Shown: in pieces, positions 4,477-6,910 of the stretch | Layout of the letters: each line of letters opens with the position of its first letter | Numbering within the stretch: the stretch's first letter is position 1 | Origin: DATDMG01 sp036518955 | GTDB taxonomy: Bacteria > Actinomycetota > Actinomycetes > Actinomycetales > Kineosporiaceae | Assembly (NCBI GenBank): GCA_036518955.1 | Contig: DATDMG010000130.1 | Location: 1-6,910, forward strand | DNA length: 6,910 nt | Direction of reading: 5' to 3' | Translations under genes and position numbers: made by a program | The notes under the pieces: model-generated | The model's database searches: none | What the model was told of the DNA's origin: nothing | What the model saw: only the letters and a program-made list of their open reading frames with translations

Positions 4477-6383
4477 ACGGTGAGGACGGAGGGCGCGAGC
4501 TCGGGCCCGCGTCCCGTGACGTCGACGTCCAGGTGACCGGTGGCCCTGGCGACGGCGACACGGCGGGACTGGAGATCGGAGCCTGGCTGCGCCGGGCCAG
4601 GGAACTGGCGGACCGTTACGGTCTCGTCCGGGTGAGCGGGCAGCTCTCCGCGATCGAGGCGTCCCGGCGGGGCGATCTCGCCCGGGTGGCGATCGTCGGC
4701 GAGCCCCGGCGTGGCAAGACCACTCTGGTCAACCGTCTGGCGGGGCGCGAGCTGTTCGCCGTCCGGGTCGCCGCGCCGTCGGCGGCCGTGCCGGTGCGGG
4801 TCCGTGGAGGCGAGCACGACCTGGTGACGGTGCGCTGGTCCGCCGCTCACACGCAGACCCTGCCGCTGGAGCCGGCCACCTGGAGCCTCGTCGGCGGGCA
4901 CGAGGGCCCGTCCGCGCCGCAGGAGGTGGTCGTGGAGACGGCGAGCGGCTGGCTCGCCGATGTGCCCGTCGAACTGCTCGACCTCCCGGGGGACTGGTCG
5001 GTCGTCACGGGCGGGCCGGACGCCGTCTCGGACGTCGTGTCGACCAGTGACGCCGTCCTGCTGGTGGTGTCGGCGCTGTCCCCGCTGAGCCTGACCGAGC
5101 AGCACCTGTTGCGCAGTCGGTTGCTGGGCCGCCCCACCGGGGAGGTGAGCGTGGTCGTCTCCATGCTCGACCTCGTGCCCGAGGACGAGCGTGCGGAGAC
5201 GCTGGAGCACCTCCGCGCCCGCGTGGCTGCGTCGGTCCCGGAGGGCGACGGGACGGCTCCCGCGGCGATCCCGGTGGTGTCGGCTCTGTCGGAGCAGGTC
5301 GGCAAGGACGCCGCCGAGCTCCGCACGCCGCTGGCCTGGCTCACCGATCGGGCCGCGCTGCGGCGCCGCCGCACGCGCCGCGTCGTGCGGCAGATCCACG
5401 ATGTCTGCCGGGCGCTCGCGGAGGCCGCCACCGAGGGGCAGGCGCTGCAGGCCGCGTCCGCCGCCGAGCGCAGGGCCCGGGCCGCCCAGGCGGTGGCGCG
5501 GCTCGACCTGGAGGCCGGCGAGTGGGAGGGCCTGCGCCTGGACCTGACGGCGCGGCAGTTGGCGCTCGGAGCGCGCGTCCGGGAGACGCTGACGGGCGAC
5601 CGGCAGCGCATCATCGACACCCTCCGGTGGGAGCTGGAACGGGCGAGCGACCCCCGGCAGTGGTGGGAGCGGGACCTGCCGGTCCGGCTGCGGCAGGAGC
5701 TGGCCCGGCAGGTGCAGGGCCTGGAGCGCGTGGTCCTGTCGGGGCTGTCGGCGGACGTCGCGTGGCTCGACGCGCAGGTCGCCGAGCGACTTCCGGACGC
5801 CGGACAGGGGCAGCTGCCGCGAGCCCTCGACCTGCCCGTCGTCCTGGACATCAACGCCGAGGTGAGCGATCTGAGCCGGACGAAGCTCGCCACCCGGGTG
5901 GGCGCCCAGGCCGGTGCGTTGCTCGGCTACCTGACGGCGGCGGCTCGGGGCGCGCCCATGCCGCTCTACGGCGCCGTGTTCGGCGTCGTCGCCGGGCTGC
6001 TCGCCGAGGCGTCGATCCGCTCGGCGACGGAAAACCAGCGACGCGAGGTCGACGCCGTCCTGGTGCGGGTGATCGGCGAGGCCACCGGCGCCCTCGCCGC
6101 CACCGCGACCGACGCGCTGGCCGAGCTCTACATCGAGGAGTTCACCCGGCTGCAGTCCCTGCACCGGCAGTGGAACGAGACGCGGCTGGCCGTCATCGAG
6201 GCGGACGCCACCGCCGAAGGGCTGGACTGGGCATCGCTGTCCGTCCAGGCGGTGACCCTCGCCGCGACCGTCGACGCCGCCCTGCGCACGGCCCAGACCT
6301 CCGCGTCCACCCAGACCTCCGCGTCCACCAAGACCTCCGCGTCCACCGAGACGTCACTGAGCAGAGGAGACCGCAGGGCATGA
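4473..6383 (+). CDS. Dynamin-like GTPase 2 (degenerate switch I and G4)
   Basis: This encodes a 636-residue dynamin-family protein, the middle gene of the operon. The P-loop GEPRRGKTT (76-84) and G3 DLPG (170-173) are intact. Two other motifs are not. Where its neighbours have TTRA or PTTA in switch I, this one has PSAA (102-105). The G4 motif TKxD reads S-M-L-D (230-233), so the lysine that packs on the guanine is missing. It probably binds nucleotide weakly, with altered specificity, or without hydrolysis (inference). Arg/Ala-rich helices at about 290-420 fit a stalk. A hydrophobic stretch at about 478-513 may touch the membrane. The C-terminal tail has a six-residue Ser/Thr repeat (608-625). 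The start follows AAGGAGG with a 10-nt gap and overlaps the upstream stop by 4 bp. The stop overlaps the third gene in the same way. A heteromeric partner role is plausible. Confidence 0.9.
   Translation: MNGEDGGRELGPASRDVDVQVTGGPGDGDTAGLEIGAWLRRARELADRYGLVRVSGQLSAIEASRRGDLARVAIVGEPRRGKTTLVNRLAGRELFAVRVAAPSAAVPVRVRGGEHDLVTVRWSAAHTQTLPLEPATWSLVGGHEGPSAPQEVVVETASGWLADVPVELLDLPGDWSVVTGGPDAVSDVVSTSDAVLLVVSALSPLSLTEQHLLRSRLLGRPTGEVSVVVSMLDLVPEDERAETLEHLRARVAASVPEGDGTAPAAIPVVSALSEQVGKDAAELRTPLAWLTDRAALRRRRTRRVVRQIHDVCRALAEAATEGQALQAASAAERRARAAQAVARLDLEAGEWEGLRLDLTARQLALGARVRETLTGDRQRIIDTLRWELERASDPRQWWERDLPVRLRQELARQVQGLERVVLSGLSADVAWLDAQVAERLPDAGQGQLPRALDLPVVLDINAEVSDLSRTKLATRVGAQAGALLGYLTAAARGAPMPLYGAVFGVVAGLLAEASIRSATENQRREVDAVLVRVIGEATGALAATATDALAELYIEEFTRLQSLHRQWNETRLAVIEADATAEGLDWASLSVQAVTLAATVDAALRTAQTSASTQTSASTKTSASTETSLSRGDRRA
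6294..6347 (+). repeat. 18-bp in-frame tandem repeat coding a Ser/Thr tail
   Basis: CAGACCTCCGCGTCCACC is repeated at 6294-6311 and 6312-6329, and with one change (AAG for CAG) at 6330-6347. A partial fourth unit starts GAGACG. It encodes QTSAST, QTSAST, KTSAST, ETS at residues 608-628 of dynamin-like GTPase 2. Copy-number change would keep the frame, so tail length may vary between strains. The tail is probably disordered and rich in possible phosphorylation sites. Confidence 0.85.
6363..6370 (+). promoter_or_regulatory. Ribosome binding site of dynamin-like gene 3
   Basis: AGAGGAGA ends about 9 bases before the ATG at 6380 and lies within the last codons of gene 2. The layout (Shine-Dalgarno, then GGCATGA) copies that of the first junction at 4456-4476 and decides the start of the third gene. 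Confidence 0.7.
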
Positions 6384-6910
6384 CCGTGAACCGGCAGACC
6401 GTACCCGACGCATCCCCCGCCGTGGTCACCCCGAGCGGCGACCTCGCCGTCCGCGCCGCCGCCCCGGCCGGGCCGTCGCAGGAGGCCGCGGACTACGCCG
6501 CCGCGCAGGCCCATCGCGTGCGCCTGCTGGAACTGTGCGACGCGGTGGTGACGTCCTCGAGCCGGCTGAACGACCCGTCCGCCGCGAGGTCGGTCACCGA
6601 GCTGCGGCAGCGGCTCGCGGGCGACGGCTTCCAGGTGATGGTGGTAGGGGACTTCAAGCGGGGGAAGTCCACGTTCGTCAACGCACTGCTCGGGCAGCGG
6701 ATCCTGCCCGTGAAGGCGACCCCGACGACCGCGGTGATCACTCAGGTGCGCTTCTCGGAGGAGGCCGCCGCGTTCCTCTACCGGGTCGAGGGCGAGGAAC
6801 CCGAGCGGATCGACCCGCGGGACCTGGACCGGCGGATCACCATCGACAACAGCCACCCCGACTCGCCGAACCCCTTCGTGCTCGCCGAGGTGACCTGGCC
6901 GCTCGAGCTC
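6380..6910 (+). CDS. Dynamin-like GTPase 3 (N-terminal 177 residues, runs off the window)
   Basis: The frame is open from the ATG at 6380 to the right edge (177 codons). It overlaps the stop of gene 2 by 4 bp (ATGA). A low-complexity Ala/Pro-rich start (about 1-35) and a helical segment (about 36-80) precede the GTPase domain. The P-loop GDFKRGKST (90-98) leads into FVNALLGQRILPVKATPTTA, with switch-I threonines at 116-117. This is the classic sequence of a bacterial dynamin-family G domain. G3, G4, stalk and membrane regions lie beyond the window, so activity and full length cannot be judged. Of the three genes its visible motifs look most canonical. Its position in the coupled operon suggests it works with the first two proteins. 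Confidence 0.9.
   Translation, partial: MTVNRQTVPDASPAVVTPSGDLAVRAAAPAGPSQEAADYAAAQAHRVRLLELCDAVVTSSSRLNDPSAARSVTELRQRLAGDGFQVMVVGDFKRGKSTFVNALLGQRILPVKATPTTAVITQVRFSEEAAAFLYRVEGEEPERIDPRDLDRRITIDNSHPDSPNPFVLAEVTWPLEL

Noticed and set aside
4269..6164. Minus-strand open frame of 631 codons opposite dynamin-like genes 1 and 2
   Set aside because: No domain is seen and it is rich in Arg, Gly, Pro and Gln; it mirrors the codon bias of the real gene on the other strand.
6294..6347. CRISPR-like or mobile-element repeat
   Set aside because: The 18-bp units are in frame within a coding region and contiguous; they encode a repetitive protein tail.
1..6910. Insertion sequence, integrase, attachment site or other mobile-element signature
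   Set aside because: No transposase, integrase or terminal inverted repeats with target duplication were found; GC bias looks even across the genes.

Overview
This 6.9 kb window is GC-rich with strongly GC-biased third codon positions. It uses GTG as well as ATG starts, has leaderless-type promoters, and its proteins are of actinobacterial type: an extended TetR regulator, a stand-alone Clp N-domain/HTH protein, and tandem dynamin-like GTPases. An actinobacterium is the best reading. The sequence does not fix the genus.

Left part (1-1335). A divergent pair. On the minus strand is the N-terminal end of a secreted lipoprotein (start at 259), probably the solute-binding protein of an ABC transporter. 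On the plus strand is a TetR-family regulator (586-1335). The 326 bp between them hold a good minus-strand promoter (TTGACA, 17 bp, TACATT), a perfect 9-3-9 inverted repeat over the predicted transcription start of the lipoprotein gene, a four-run G-tract that fits a G-quadruplex, and two smaller dyads near the regulator's ribosome binding site. The simplest model is TetR control of the transporter gene, possibly with autoregulation.

Middle (1336-2520). The TetR gene converges on a minus-strand gene (2200-1478) for a protein with an N-terminal HTH and two ClpC-type N-domain repeats but no AAA+ ATPase. The 142 bp between them carry an 11-bp tandem repeat whose units can serve as alternative left arms of a terminator-like hairpin. 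The promoter of the Clp N-domain gene contains two 17-bp palindromes, one over the -35 and one over the -10, and the transcript appears to begin at the ATG. Autoregulation by the encoded HTH is a natural hypothesis. The rest of the 320 bp before the next gene has an alternating GTGACC/GGTCAC dyad cluster and a leaderless-type -10 in front of a GTG start.

Right part (2521-6910). Three consecutive plus-strand genes encode dynamin-like large GTPases (651 aa, 636 aa, and a third cut off by the window after 177 residues). They are joined by two near-identical ATGA overlaps, each with a Shine-Dalgarno about 10 nt upstream, so they form one translationally coupled operon. The first has intact G1-G4 motifs, and the third has intact G1 and G2 as far as it can be read. 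The middle one keeps the P-loop and DLPG but has lost the switch-I threonines and the TKxD lysine, so it may be a degenerate partner in a heteromeric membrane-remodelling complex. This cluster, next to a divergently transcribed putative stress sensor (the Clp N-domain protein), is the most interesting system in the window. Its function (cell division, membrane-stress repair or phage defence) cannot be decided from this sequence.
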